A stretch of 64,000 nt of DNA from Erodium maritimum (lineage: Eukaryota > Streptophyta > Magnoliopsida > Geraniales > Geraniaceae), in the NCBI GenBank assembly GCA_963921825.1, contig OY997594.1:31850956-31914955 (forward strand). The letters run 5' to 3'. Numbering within the stretch: the first letter of the stretch is position 1; the number at the start of each line of letters is the position of its first letter. Shown in pieces: positions 53,388 through 64,000 of the stretch. The position numbers and the translations under genes are program-made. The notes below the pieces were generated by a model. The model worked only from the letters and a program-made list of their open reading frames with translations. It searched no databases and was not told the origin of the DNA.

Positions 53388-55456
53388 TATAAGGTGGTCC
53401 TTGTGCGGAAAGGGGGTCCACGTGGATAAGTGAAGTCCCACTTCCACGTGTGTCAATGAAAAGAAGAGGGAGAGGCATGACTCATGAGCATGGATAGTAG
53501 AAATGATTGTTTTTGTTATATAAAAAAGAAGTTATGTAAGTGTGCCGACATAATCTTTTGAAAATAAATGACAATTTGTAGATCAAAACCCTAGAAATGA
53601 TAAAGTAAAGAGAGTAAGGGCATGGCCATGTGGGTGTTTTGTGATGGTAAAGGTGAGGCAGTGATGGTGATGTTAGGCCCTTCACCTATTTCTTTTCTGA
53701 TGGTAAAACAAGAACACATTGCTATTTCTATTTGTAGGTCCTCCACTTCCATTTATTACTTAGGGTTCTCACCTCTTTTTTACTTTCTTTTTCTGCCTCC
53801 TCAAATTAGGAACCAATTCCCTGTGGCCCATTGGATCACCGTTGTCACTTGAACCCACACCCTCAGCCCAATTTCAAAACCTTCCTACAAACTTGATTTG
53901 TCACTTTTAATATAATCTTTACATTTGATCTTGTATATTTTGTTGAGAGGAAACTGGAAATATCATTAATAAGTAAAAGTACCTGGGTGTTCGTCATATG
54001 ACGAAACCCTTACAAAGAAATAATTCAAAAGGAAATAACCAGAAGTGTTGAGAAATAAATTGTGCTCATATGCATAGGAGCGATCGGGGGGTTTGACTGC
54101 GGTAGCATCCAGGGACACCGATACAGTATGCTCCAACCAAAAGTACTGATTGAGCAAATCAGTTGAATAACGAACATTGGTGGGCCGACATCTCCCCCGG
54201 TATGTCAGCGTGCGTCGTCCTCCCTTGAGTGATAAGTGTAGGGCTCCTGAACGCGGGAATGCTGACCCCGAAGTGGTAGGGGAGTATCTCATCGACTGTT
54301 GGCAGAACCACTGCTACCAAACTGCCAGGAAGGGGATACAGTCGACCAAACCCTTCCTGGGTCTCCAGGCTCTCATTCCTGGAGGCGGGGCTGCCTAAAG
54401 CCCCCCGCCGCTGAAATCATCCGACCGCTTACAGCAGACATGTACAATCTGTCGCCAACTGAGAACAAGGTCCCTCCGGTACCTGTCCACTGTTCGGTAA
54501 GGCGAACAACAGTTGTGGATCGAGGTACCTTAAATGACTTCATGTTTTAGGGACGCAAGATTCAGGTGGAATTGGGTAAAAGATGGAAAAGATCTAATGC
54601 CTTAATTGTTGGGAACCCTTCTTCCGCTATTGTGGATGTGTCATCCATTGGGCCCTACGCCTGTTGACTTATGCACCCTTTCCGCCTACATCGGACGAGC
54701 CTTTTTGATGTTCTCTCTCTTTTTCTCTTGGCTTCAAAACGATGTCGGGTGTACACCCTTCGTATTGGTCTTCAGCTAGCGGGGATTATAGAGGTAAACT
54801 CGTTGAGTTGGGATCGAGGGCCTTTTTGATGTCATGTATGAGGCATGATGATTGAGTGTCTGTAGTGGTTGACAATTGGAAGAGTCTGTGTTTTTGGTTC
54901 TTCTCCTTTATTGATTATGCTGACGGAATTTTGTTTGGAGGGCGCCACCTTGATGCTCAAAATTACTTGATGGTTGGCCTCATCCTCTCTGCTTTGCATT
55001 TGTTTAGAGAATTTTTTACTGTGTAGATGAGGACAGAGGCTTGTCTACCTCATTCCACATCTTCAATGACTACATAGCCCTTGATTGAGTTCTGTGCTCC
55101 AGCCAAGCCAAAGTTATGGACATAATGTACCCACTAATTTTGACCCATTTCTATTTGTGATGACTTGTTCAATATCCACTCAGGATTTCATATTAAGGAA
55201 CTAAAGAAACGCCCTCGATTTGAATCAGGACCGACTTAACAATGTTACCATAGTTGCTGAAACGAGAGTAAAACCATATCTTTGTTGTGTCCAACGGTAA
55301 ATAATAGGAAAAACCGTGGTGAACTCCCCTTGTTCATGTTCAAAACCCATACACAGGTGGATCTGCATCATTTGTATCCTTCCCTTTTAAATTAGATTTT
55401 GGACCCCCAAATAGAGATCAAGTCACGTTGATTGGAGTCTGTACCGAGGTTCCTTC
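53388..55456. other. Mostly unassigned sequence, possible LINE 3' end near 53940-54560
   Basis: 53388-53940 is AT-rich with no gene. 53940-54560 starts ttttgttgagaggaaactgg and tatcattaataag, which resembles a reversed LINE 3' end, and then becomes moderately GC-rich, but no protein domain is visible in the minus frame 54292-53966. 54560-55456 shows nothing I can assign. Confidence 0.3.
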
Positions 55457-56524
55457 TAAGAGCATCCACAATGTTAGGTGGGAAGCTGGCGAAGAGGTGC
55501 TGACGGTGAGCAGTCGGCGACGGGGAGCTGGCGGGGAGCAGCAGATTCAACAATGGCGGGAAATAGAGTCGTTGAGCTCGCCGCCAACATTTACTGTCGG
55601 TGTTGTTGCCTTGAATGCAGTGCCGACCGTTTGAAATGCATACGCTGACGACACGTGGCAAAGAGCTGGCAGATCCATTTCAACTTACTCCCCTATTTAA
55701 ACAGCAAACCCTCATCCATTTTTCACACCTCAACAAAATTCTACTACTCTACTCTTTCTTCGAAATTGTTTTTTCGTTCGAAATGGATATGTATATCATT
55801 TGTGGTGAAATGAACACCAAGTCGAGTCAACAACCAAAATGGGCGACACGAAGAGTTTGGAGCATCGATATCGCTTCCATGCGTGGATCGGATGATCCTA
55901 AGAGGAGCGTGAAGTAGTGCAAGGACAACTAGTGTCACTGTCACGCCCCAATTTCAGTAAAACCGAACTAGGGACGCGAACATTTTAAAACATAGAAACA
56001 CTTGAAAACCTGTTTTCATTAAACACTTTAAAAGTACCATTTGTTCAACAAAATAATAAATACAGTTTAAAACACGTCCCAACAAGTGGACTAAAAACAA
56101 GGTATCCGTCGCTAGACTCAAAACTCCCAGAAACCCGCTTCAAGCTCTTCAAGCTTCAGAAGCTCACCTAGTCCAGCCTACGAGCGATACCTGTAGGAAA
56201 AGCAGCTAGGGGTGAGCGTTCGCTCACCACCGCGGATAACAGACTGACTACGGCATAATTAGCAGATAAAGCCAGTAACACTAAAACCAAACCCAACACC
56301 GGGACTACAGTCCCCAACTCAAGTACCCAACTCAAGTACCCAACTGACCCACAACCCGTTACTTTCCTCAACAGACCCAACACTCGATAACACCACGTAG
56401 ACCCGACACAACTATCGACGACCTCCTCCAAGGACACGACAGAAAGACTACACAACGTCAAACAAGATCACAAAGGATCGCACACCAGCTGCTCAGTAAC
56501 CAATCTCAATCAGGTCAGGGATCG

Positions 56525-56725
56525 ACCTATCGCAATTCCTCGACACGAAGTCGGATCAGGCTGTCGACCTTTAGAACTCGCAATTCATCGACACTAAGTC
56601 GGATCAGGCTGTCGACCTTTAGAACTCGCAATTCATCGACACTAAGTCGGATCAGGCTGTCGACCTTTAGAACTCGCAATTCATCGACACTAAGTCGGAT
56701 CAGGCTGTCGACCTTTAGAACTCAC
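56525..56725. repeat. 48-bp tandem array in LTR A
   Basis: About four copies of a unit containing cattcatcgacactaagtcgg-like and atcaggctgtcgacc words, separated by tttagaactcg. In LTR B the matching array (59545-59760) has a 42-bp period with tatcgca in place of tttagaactcg and about five copies. Confidence 0.85.
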
Positions 56726-56759
56726 AACTTCAGGTAACCACAATCACAATCACAGGCAA

Positions 56760-57170
56760 GTTTAATCACACAGGCACTCAAGGCCACTCAAGACACCTCA
56801 ACAATCAAGACTCGGGTTCAACAACCCCACGGGCACTCACTGCCACTCAAGACACACCAACGGTCAAGACTCGGGTTCAACAACCCCACGGCACTCATTG
56901 CCACTCAAGACACACCAACGGTCGTGACTCGGGTTCAACAACCCCACGGCACTCACGGCCACCCCAAAACATCAACAGTAAGACACGGGCACTCAGGGCC
57001 ACCCAAGACACCAATTTAAATACACGGGCTCTCAAGGCCCAAACTCAACAATAAATAACACGGGCTCTCAAGGCCGCCCAAACTCAACAATAAATAGCAC
57101 GGGCTCTCAAGACCACCCAAACTCAACAATAAATAACACGGGCTCTCAAGGCCACCCAAACTCAACAATA
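56760..57170. repeat. Tandem blocks matching the 5226-5800 arrays, LTR A
   Basis: Reverse-orientation copies of the gtcttgggtggccatgag-type units, here as ctcaaggccacccaa and ggttcaacaacccca words. The order of long units then short units mirrors the plus-strand LTR fragment. Confidence 0.75.
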
Positions 57171-59544
57171 AATAACGCACAACAACCTCCGGCATACTCG
57201 ATGCCTCCAACAGTCCTAAGATCACTAGTTTCACAAACAACCTCCGGGCATGGTCATATGCCTCCAGTAAATCAATTACGCTAAGTTCTCTGCTCCTACG
57301 ACACTACTAAGTGTCACATGCTTTTCTCATACTCGATATGATCCCGTATCATGTTTTTCTAATATTTAAAATAAACCTACATCAACCCACGACACCCCGG
57401 TGTCACATGCAATTCTACTGTTAACTTTCCCCAGTCAGGGCCGAGATCCGGCTACTTTTCCCTACCTCGTGCGTGTTCTCCCAAAAGCCAAACCACGAGC
57501 TCCGGTGATGAACTCAGTCACTCACCCATCTTTCCCTTGCCTCGGTCCGTGGCACGATCTAAAGGAACACAATTTAAAGTCACTAAACAACTCGCAGGAA
57601 TAAACCGAAAACCGATAAACTCGATGCCCAAACTTAACCCCGACAATGTCGATCACTCCCAAACTTCCCAATTACTCGACATTGTTGATAAAGGACCCGT
57701 AACGGCCAGATTCGCCCGACATGGCGAATCTGCCCGGGTTTTGGTTAATTGCCTTCCGGGGCTCCAAAAGCCCCCGTTTTCATTTCTACGGTCTTAGAAT
57801 ATTTCAAGGAACCCAACGCACTTGACGGAATCAAATTCCGACTTCTAAGTCAATTAATTATCGTTTAAAGTTTCCAAAACCCGTTAATTACAACTTCTCC
57901 AATTTAATTCCAAATTTCGATTTGATTAAGGATAAATGGTCCGGGGAACGTTTTAAACCACCCGAACGATAAAACCCGAGCACCCGAGCATGTGGGCCCC
58001 ACCCACACTACTTGGCCGAGACCCTATGGTTTAAGGGGAGGCTCGGCCACCATGTGGTGGCTGCTGCCAGCTCCGGCCAGCCACCTCATGGCCGGCCGGC
58101 CACCACCCACGGTGGCCGGAGCTCCTCCCGAGCCTCCGGTCACCGGAAAACGTGAAATTAAACCCCCAAACACCTCTAAAACGTCTCCAACACCTCCCCA
58201 CACTCTACACAACCCTAAGCCTTAGTTTATACTTAAACCCTAGCTTCCAAGAAAATAACTAAAACGAGAATCGGTTCGGGTATTACCGTAGAGGAGAACG
58301 AGGGGAACGGGATTGCTCTTTGCTTTGACTCGATCCAAGGGCTCGATCACAAACCCTAGCTCAACCTCCCTTCTTCTCTCTTCTTCTCCTTCTCCTTCTC
58401 TCTCTAAAACCTCTCTTCTAATTTCTAATTTAATTAAACTAACAACAAAACTAATTTTCCTCCTTTAAAAACCTCATACTCGGCCAACTATTCTCCTCCA
58501 CACAATTTCCCCCCAAAACTAACACCACCACCTTTAGGACATGTGTCAAGGTGGGTCCCACACCTTTTGGAAAATATCTAGTTGATATTTTTCAATCAGT
58601 TTCGCGAAAATCGGACGTTTCGGGCCCCGAACGGGCACTTTTTCCCAAAAATTACGAAACTTGGCAGGCCACAAGGAAACGGCTCAACTAAGACCGCTGC
58701 GACGACGGCTAAACTTTTCGGATCCAAAACGGTCCTCGAATGGACCAAAACGTCGCTCGGTTGACTTTTCCAATGAAAAGTCAACATTTCCCAAATTGAT
58801 CAGAAAGTTGCCCTGAGTCCCCCGTAACTCACTTTGGTCAATAACGGGGTCAACTTAAGTCCGATATGACCCTCGGGGTCCAATCCCTGTTCAATTCAGT
58901 GCCTGCTCAAAAAATTTAAATTTTCCTGTTTTTCGCAGGTTTGACTGGCGTTGACCGAGAGTGGTCATTACAGTCACGCCCCAAATTCAGTAAACCGAAC
59001 TCGGGACGCGAACATTTAAAACACAAAACACTTGAAACCTGTTTTGAATAAAAACTCTGAAATTTCCATTTAGTTAACAAAAATAATAGTATTTACAATA
59101 CAAAAACGTCCCAACAAGTGGACAAGGTACAATATCCGTCACTAGACTCAACAACATAAAGACCAGACTCCGCTCCTAGCTCCACAAGCTTCAAGAGCTA
59201 ACCTAGTCCGTCCGGTGATCAGTACCTGTAGGAAAAGCAGCTAGGGGTGAGCGTTCGCTCACCACCACAGATAACAGACTGACTATGGCATAATTAGTAG
59301 ATAAAGCCAGTAACACCAACCAAACCCAACACCGGGACCACAGTCCCCAACTCAAGTACTCAACTGACCCACAACCCGTTACTTTCCTCAACAGACTCAA
59401 CACTTGATAAAGTAATGTAGACCCGACACAACTATCGACGACCTCCTCCAAGGACACGATAGAAGGACTACACAACGCCAAACAAGATCACAAAGGATCG
59501 CACACCAGCTGCTCGGTAATCAATCTCAATCAGGTCCAGGATCG

Positions 59545-60170
59545 ACCTATCGCAATTCCTCGACACGAAGTCGGATCAAACTGTCGACCTATCGCAATTC
59601 ATCGACACTAAGTCGGATCAGGCTGTCGACCTATCGCAGTTCATCGACACTAAGTCGGATCAGGCTGTCGACCTATCGCAATTCATCGACACTAAGTCGG
59701 ATCAGGCTATCGACCTATCGCAATTCATCGACACTAAGTCGGATCAGGCTGTCGACCTTTCGAACTCACAACTTCAGGTAACCACAATCACAATCACATG
59801 CAAGTTCAATCACACAGGCACTCAAGACACCTCAATAGTCAAGACTCGGGTTCGACAACCCCACGGGCACTCACTGTCACTCAAGACACACCAACGGTCA
59901 AGACTCGGGTTCAACAACCCCACGAGCACTCACGACCACTCAAGACACACCAACGGTCAAACTCGGGTTCAACGACCCCACGGCACTCACGGCCACCCCA
60001 AAACACCAACAGTAAAACACGGGCACTCACGGCCACTCAAGACACCAATTTAAATAACACGGGCTCTCATGGCCACCCAAGACACCAATTTAAATACACG
60101 GGCTCTCATGGACACCCAAGACATCAACAATCAAATACGGGCTCTCATGGCCACCCAAGACATAAATTAA
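59545..60170. repeat. 42-bp and related tandem arrays in LTR B
   Basis: Five copies of the atcgacactaagtcggatc unit are followed by about seven units of the actcaagacaccaa and gggctctcatggccaccc types. The copy numbers differ from those of LTR A, showing independent expansion. Confidence 0.8.
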
Positions 60171-62282
60171 ACAGTCAACCTCCGGGCATGGTCATATGCC
60201 TCCAGTAATTCTAATATCGCTAAGTTCTCTATTCCTACGACACTACTAAGTGTCACATGCTTTTCTCATAAACGCTACAATCCCGTATCATGCTTTTCTA
60301 ACATTTAAAAAGATAAACCTACTCAACCCACGACACCCCGGAGTCACATGCAATTCTACTATTAACTTTCCCTAATCAGGGCCGAGATCCGGCTACTTTT
60401 CCCTACCTCGTATATAACTCCAAAAGCGCTCCACTAAACCCCGATGTAATCCCAGTCAATCGCCGAGCTTCCCTTTGCCTCGGTCCGCAGCACGATCTAA
60501 AAGAACACAATTTTAACTCACTTTTAAACTAGTACGAATAAACCGAAAGTCAATAAACTTAACGCCCAAACGTAACCCCGACAATGTCGATCACTCCCAA
60601 ACTTCCCAATTACTCGACATTGTCGATAAATGACCCGTAAAGGCCCGATTCGCCCGACATGGCGAATCTGCCCGGGTTTTGTAAATTGCTTCCGGGGCTC
60701 CAAAAATTCCCGTTTTCGTTTCTACGGTCTTAGAATAATTCAAGGAACCCAACGCACTTGACGGAATCGAATTCCGACTTCTAAGTCAATTAATTAACGT
60801 TTAAAGTTTCTAAAACCCGTTAATTACAACTTTTCCAATTTAAATCCATTTTTCGATTCGGTTAAGGATAAATGGTCCGGGTAACGTTTTAAATCTCCCG
60901 AACACTAAACCCGATCACCCGAGCACGCGGGCCCCACACGACCTACATGGCCGTGAGCCCTAGGTTTCAAGGGGGGCTCGGCCACCATGGTGGTGGTCGG
61001 CCCTAGGTCCGGCCAGCCAACTCTTATGGTGGCCGGAGCTCCTCCCGAGCTCTCGGTCGCCGGAAAACGTTCAAACAACCCTCCAAACACCTCTAAAACG
61101 TCTCCCACAAACCCCAAAATTCACTACAACCCTAACTCAACATTTAGAACGAAACCCTAGCTTTTGAAAATAAACGATACGACGATCGGTTTAGTACAAA
61201 CCGTAGAGGAAGACGAGGGGAAGACGATTGCTCTTCGTCTTGAGACGATCCAAGGGCTAGATTCCTTCCAACTCCAACTCCTTTCTCCTTCTCTCTTCTT
61301 CTTCTTCTCCTTCTCTCTCTAAACTCTCTCTTCTCTTTCTAATTTAATCAACTAACTCATATTTTCTTTTTTTTTTCTTTTTAAACACATGTGGCCGGCC
61401 ACCTATGGCACACCACACATTTTCCCCCCAAAACTAACACCACCACAATTAGGACAAGTGTCAAGGTGGGTCCCACACCTTTTAGAAAATATCAACTTGA
61501 TATTTTCCAATCAGATTCGCGAAAATCGGATGTTTCGGGCCCCGAACGGGCACTTTTCCCAAGAAATTACGAAACTTGACCGGCTACAATGAAACGGCTC
61601 AACTAAGACCGCTGCGATGACGGCTAAGCTTTTTGGATCCAAAACGGTCCTCGAATGGACCAGAACGTCGCTCGGTTGACTTTTCCAGCGAAAAGTCAAC
61701 ATTTCCCAAATTGATCAGAAAGTTGCACTGAGTCCCCCGTAACTCATTTTAGTCGATAACGGGGTCAACTTAAGTCCGGTATGACCCTCGGGGTCAATTT
61801 AGGTTAAGTTAAGTGTCTGTCTCAAAATTTTTAAATTTTCCTGTTTTTCGTAGGTTTGACTGGCGTTGACCGGAAGTGGTTATTACAACTGGGCCCTAGT
61901 CAATCCTAAAGTGGCGAAGTTCCATGTGTACTACGTACGGATAGCGAAGGACCACAAGAGCGGCCAGACCGATGACGAAATCACAGCATTGGCCGAGGAT
62001 ATTTATGCGAAGAATGAAGGCCACCAATTTGTGTTGAGACGTTGGTGGAGGCTCCTAAAATTTTAATTAAATGTTTGTTTCCTTTTCGTTTTGAATTTTT
62101 TTTCGTCGTATTTCATCGGTTTGGTTGTCGGTTGTTATCTGTTATTTAACTACTTTGTTGAATTACACTTTTACTTGAATTTGGGAAAATTTTCATTTCA
62201 ATTTACCTTTCATTCCACTTGCTTTGGGTTGCATGACATAATTTCATTACACATGCAAAATGTCCAAAATAACCTTTGGTGG

Positions 62283-62810
62283 GCGACGGTTTTGTGGCTA
62301 TAAATGGCACCTCTTCCATCAATTATTCTTACACCTCCATACTCCAACACCTCTCTTCCTCAAAAGAACCTCTCCAAACTGTTTCTTACACAGAACCACT
62401 CATGAACGGAAACCTTGCAGGCAACCCGTGGGTACATGAAGAAAAGATGATGTTGGTGTTATGCTAGCTACAACATGCCCGTCCGGGAAAAAAATATCCG
62501 GTATTGGCCAGATGTGTACGCCAACTACGTCCAAAGTGCCCCCGCTGTCTCCTCGATGCGAACACAAAAGTAGTGCAGGAACCACTGGCAACAGATCTTC
62601 AATAAGGTATATCGTTTCAATGTATTATACCGTAAAAGACTACATGCTCGCCTTCCGGGACAAACCGAAGCTCAACTTCGAACCTTGGCTGCGAACGATT
62701 ATTGGGCCCAAAATCACCAACACTTCACAAAGTTCACGATTTAGTAACTTGTTAAAGACCACCCGAAATGGCTACAATACGTGCACGAAATATAAATCGT
62801 GAACATGCTA
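62283..62810 (+). pseudogene. Second Myb/SANT-like N-terminal remnant
   Basis: A TATA-like ctataaatgg at about 62299 and a C/T-rich leader precede an ATG at 62403 (MNGNLAGNPWVHEEKMMLVL). WVHEEKMML is in the right place for the start of a SANT-like helix (compare FSKEEDIHLIECW at 29110). A stop follows at once and readable pieces continue in other frames (PVLARCVRQLRPKCP). It may be the original N-terminal half of the same PIF unit rearranged, or a second copy. Assignment is weak. Confidence 0.35.
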
Positions 62811-63088
62811 TGTTTATTTTCCTCTTCAGTGATAATAACTTGTACTTGTAATAGGTATTTATTTTTCCGTTTGTGTGTGACGTGTTGTGTTTTTATAGTA
62901 GAGGTGTATGTTTAAAATTATTTTAATCTAACAGTCAATATCCAAAAGTCGACTAAAATTTTAGCATTGTAGGGTCATAGGCTTTTGGGCTGGTGGTGAG
63001 CCGGTGATGAGGCCCAAAAACAATCTTTTAATCTTTCCCACTAGAGCCTCCCCGCCAGCGACCGACTATTGCGTTGTGGATGCTGTAA

Positions 63089-63911
63089 GAGGAGCTCCTT
63101 GTAATTACCCATCAGGTTAGATCCTCCCTTAACTAAGACTTCGATAATCCCCTAATTCTCTCATCTCTCTCTAAACCTATTCAGTAGTATGTTTGGAAAC
63201 TTTTACGATATAAGTTTTTCCACTAATTGCAATTACAGACAGCTAGCATAAGGGATGGGCATGGGCGGATATCCAGCCCGATCCGCTTAAATTTTGATCC
63301 GCCTGCATATATGTGGATCAGATGAACTTGATCCATAATCTGGCCACACATCCCCGAATTTGGAAAATTATCCGACTACTCGGGTTTCGGGTGGGTCAGG
63401 CCCAGAACCGCAAATCCAAAAATAAATAAATAACCAGGCTCCAATACATGCCCATAATCAAAATCTTAAATACATACACTTAATATTCCATTAGTACTTT
63501 CATATCTAAACAGTTTTTCCATGTCCACTTCCTACATCATACCTATCCATGAATTTTCCAATTCATCAAAAAATAGTTCTGTAATAGGGAAATACAAAAT
63601 GTCATCATCTTGATGACTATCAAATTACATGAGTGCATCACTAATAAACCACCTAACTCAACCATAAACCAAAAAAAAATTCCCAACTACCCAACCAACT
63701 TAAATACAAAATGAATCGTTTGTGACTGCTTTCTTTGAAGAAGTTGAGTGTTGTTGATAGTATAAAAAACCTTCATAACAGAGCACTCATGTAGGCAAAT
63801 GTAGTAACTAAGTAGCTTCTAGTTCTGCAAAAAGAAAGAGAAGTTGTTCATATTATTAAAAAAAACAATTTACACTAAGTGACTTACATATCATTAAGCA
63901 AAAAGTATACC
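63089..63911. other. Repetitive intergenic sequence and probable intron
   Basis: 63255-63420 carries a ggatatccagcccgatccgc strip and gggtttcgggtgggtcaggc, a pattern seen in non-autonomous plant repeats. The rest, to 63911, is AT-rich and probably belongs to the intron of the hAT gene. Confidence 0.35.
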
Positions 63912-64000
63912 TGCTTTCAAATTCTTCAAGCTCTTTGTGATCTTCCATGAATGTGATCTTGCTTGTTGAGCTTCTCATCCAATCTTGAAGGCAAATCAAT
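63912..64000 (-). CDS. hAT transposase C-terminal exon (RICESLEEPER/DAYSLEEPER type), partial
   Basis: Reading the minus strand from the window edge gives LICLQDWMRSST, then TFMEDHKELEEFES, ending at a splice donor (gcag|gtatac, near 63911). The ALICxQDWLR...ED...E.E pattern is the C-terminal tail of the dimerisation (hATC) domain in plant RICESLEEPER-like hAT proteins. The rest of the gene lies beyond the window. It could be a domesticated host copy or a transposon; the fragment is intact as far as seen. The short length limits certainty. Confidence 0.6.

Larger units (their letters stand above)
55939..58972 (-). mobile_element. Solo LTR A inserted in LTR B
   Basis: A 3034-bp LTR in minus orientation (minus-strand start TGTAATGACCACTC; end GGGGCGTGACA). 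Its perfect target duplication, gtcac, at 55934-55938 and 58973-58977 is the terminal sequence of LTR B itself, so A entered B one base inside its edge. A and B are the same family and similar along their length but differ in their tandem arrays. Confidence 0.9.
55933..61887 (-). mobile_element. Solo LTR B, gypsy, Tekay-like, hosting LTR A
   Basis: A net 2916-bp LTR in minus orientation: 55933-55938 (tgtcac) plus 58978-61887. Its minus-strand start is TGTAATAACCACTTCC at the right edge. The target duplication is actag at 55928-55932 and actgg at 61888-61892, one mismatch, which suggests real age. It interrupts the PIF gene. No internal domain is present. Confidence 0.88.
55783..62066 (+). pseudogene. 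Myb/SANT-like PIF-associated gene, split by solo LTRs
   Basis: The ATG at 55783 opens MDMYIICGEMNTKSSQQPKW. The frame meets a TAG at 55915-55917 (a CAG-to-TAG change is plausible, since Gln is usual at this point in the family) and reads on as CKDN up to the LTR. On the far side the same frame resumes at 61890 (WALVNPKVAKFHVYYVRI, KDHKSGQTDDEITALAEDIY, FVLRRWWRLLK) and stops at 62064-62066. The pattern of a KxCxxxW, NPKVAKFH, SGQTDDEI and a final RWWRLLK matches the C-terminal half of the trihelix-like region in PIF-associated proteins. The N-terminal SANT half is not convincing here. A tatttaaac box lies near 55693. Confidence 0.6.
55460..63085 (+). mobile_element. PIF/Harbinger-like element carrying nested solo LTRs
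   Basis: The left end gagcatccacaatgt (55460) and right end gcgttgtggatgctg (63071-63085) are inverted repeats matching at 12 of 15 positions. They are flanked by TAA at 55457-55459 and 63086-63088, the 3-bp target duplication typical of PIF/Harbinger. Inside are a Myb/SANT-like gene remnant and a second promoter-like unit. No DDE transposase is present. Net length without the LTRs is about 1.7 kb. Confidence 0.68.

Noticed and set aside
55933-61887. Head-to-tail LTR pair from a 2-LTR circle
   Set aside because: The gtcac duplication at 55934 and 58973, and the outer actag/actgg pair, show a nested insertion of one solo LTR in another.

Overview
This window reads as angiosperm nuclear DNA from a repeat-rich, probably heterochromatic region. 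The evidence is plant-type Tekay/Del-like Ty3-gypsy and Ty1-copia LTR elements, plant L1-type LINEs with RRM or DUF4283/zinc-knuckle ORF1 proteins, a MuDR-type transposase, MULE-like MITEs, PIF/Harbinger-type Myb/SANT-like genes and a hAT transposase tail. I found no intact single-copy host gene, rRNA, tRNA or CRISPR array. The species cannot be named from sequence alone.

Layout. 0-6.7 kb: remnant coding sequence split by a Tekay-like solo LTR (129-2767, perfect 5-bp target duplication), followed by two related LTR pieces in opposite orientations with several tandem-repeat blocks. 6.7-9.5 kb: degenerate repeats and a LINE 3' fragment. 9.5-12.7 kb: a decayed MuDR transposase (minus strand) and a repeat-rich flank. 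12.9-13.3 kb: a MITE with a 9-bp duplication. 15.5-17.4 kb: a minus-strand ORF1-only LINE. 18.5-20.4 kb: a second type of LINE ORF1 (DUF4283 and zinc knuckle).

Four nests follow. Nest 1 (20975-30822) is a PIF/Harbinger-like unit whose Myb/SANT-like gene keeps a phase-consistent splice junction (21522 to 28836) across a 7.3-kb intron. That intron holds a LINE that itself holds a Tekay-like element, plus a second ORF1-only LINE; a MITE lies downstream. Nest 2 (31380-47390) is a two-ORF L1-type LINE with a 16-bp duplication, split in ORF1 by an 8.46-kb copia element with two LTRs that look identical. Nest 3 (50930-53375) is a polyadenylated retroelement carrying a LINE inside it. Nest 4 (55460-63085) is a second PIF/Harbinger-like unit whose Myb/SANT-like gene is split by a solo LTR, itself split six bases from its edge by another solo LTR of the same family. 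The window ends in the C-terminal exon of a hAT transposase (63912-64000, minus).

The order of events can be read from the target duplications: PIF units and LINEs are the older hosts; gypsy, copia and MITE insertions came later; the copia element is the youngest. The most unusual signals are (i) several LINEs with their own target duplications and poly(A) tails that carry ORF1 but no ORF2, a plant analogue of mammalian HAL1; (ii) a copia element with near-identical LTRs but a broken interior; (iii) a row of four strong hairpins in that copia LTR; and (iv) a four-base ATGA stop/start overlap between LINE ORF1 and ORF2.
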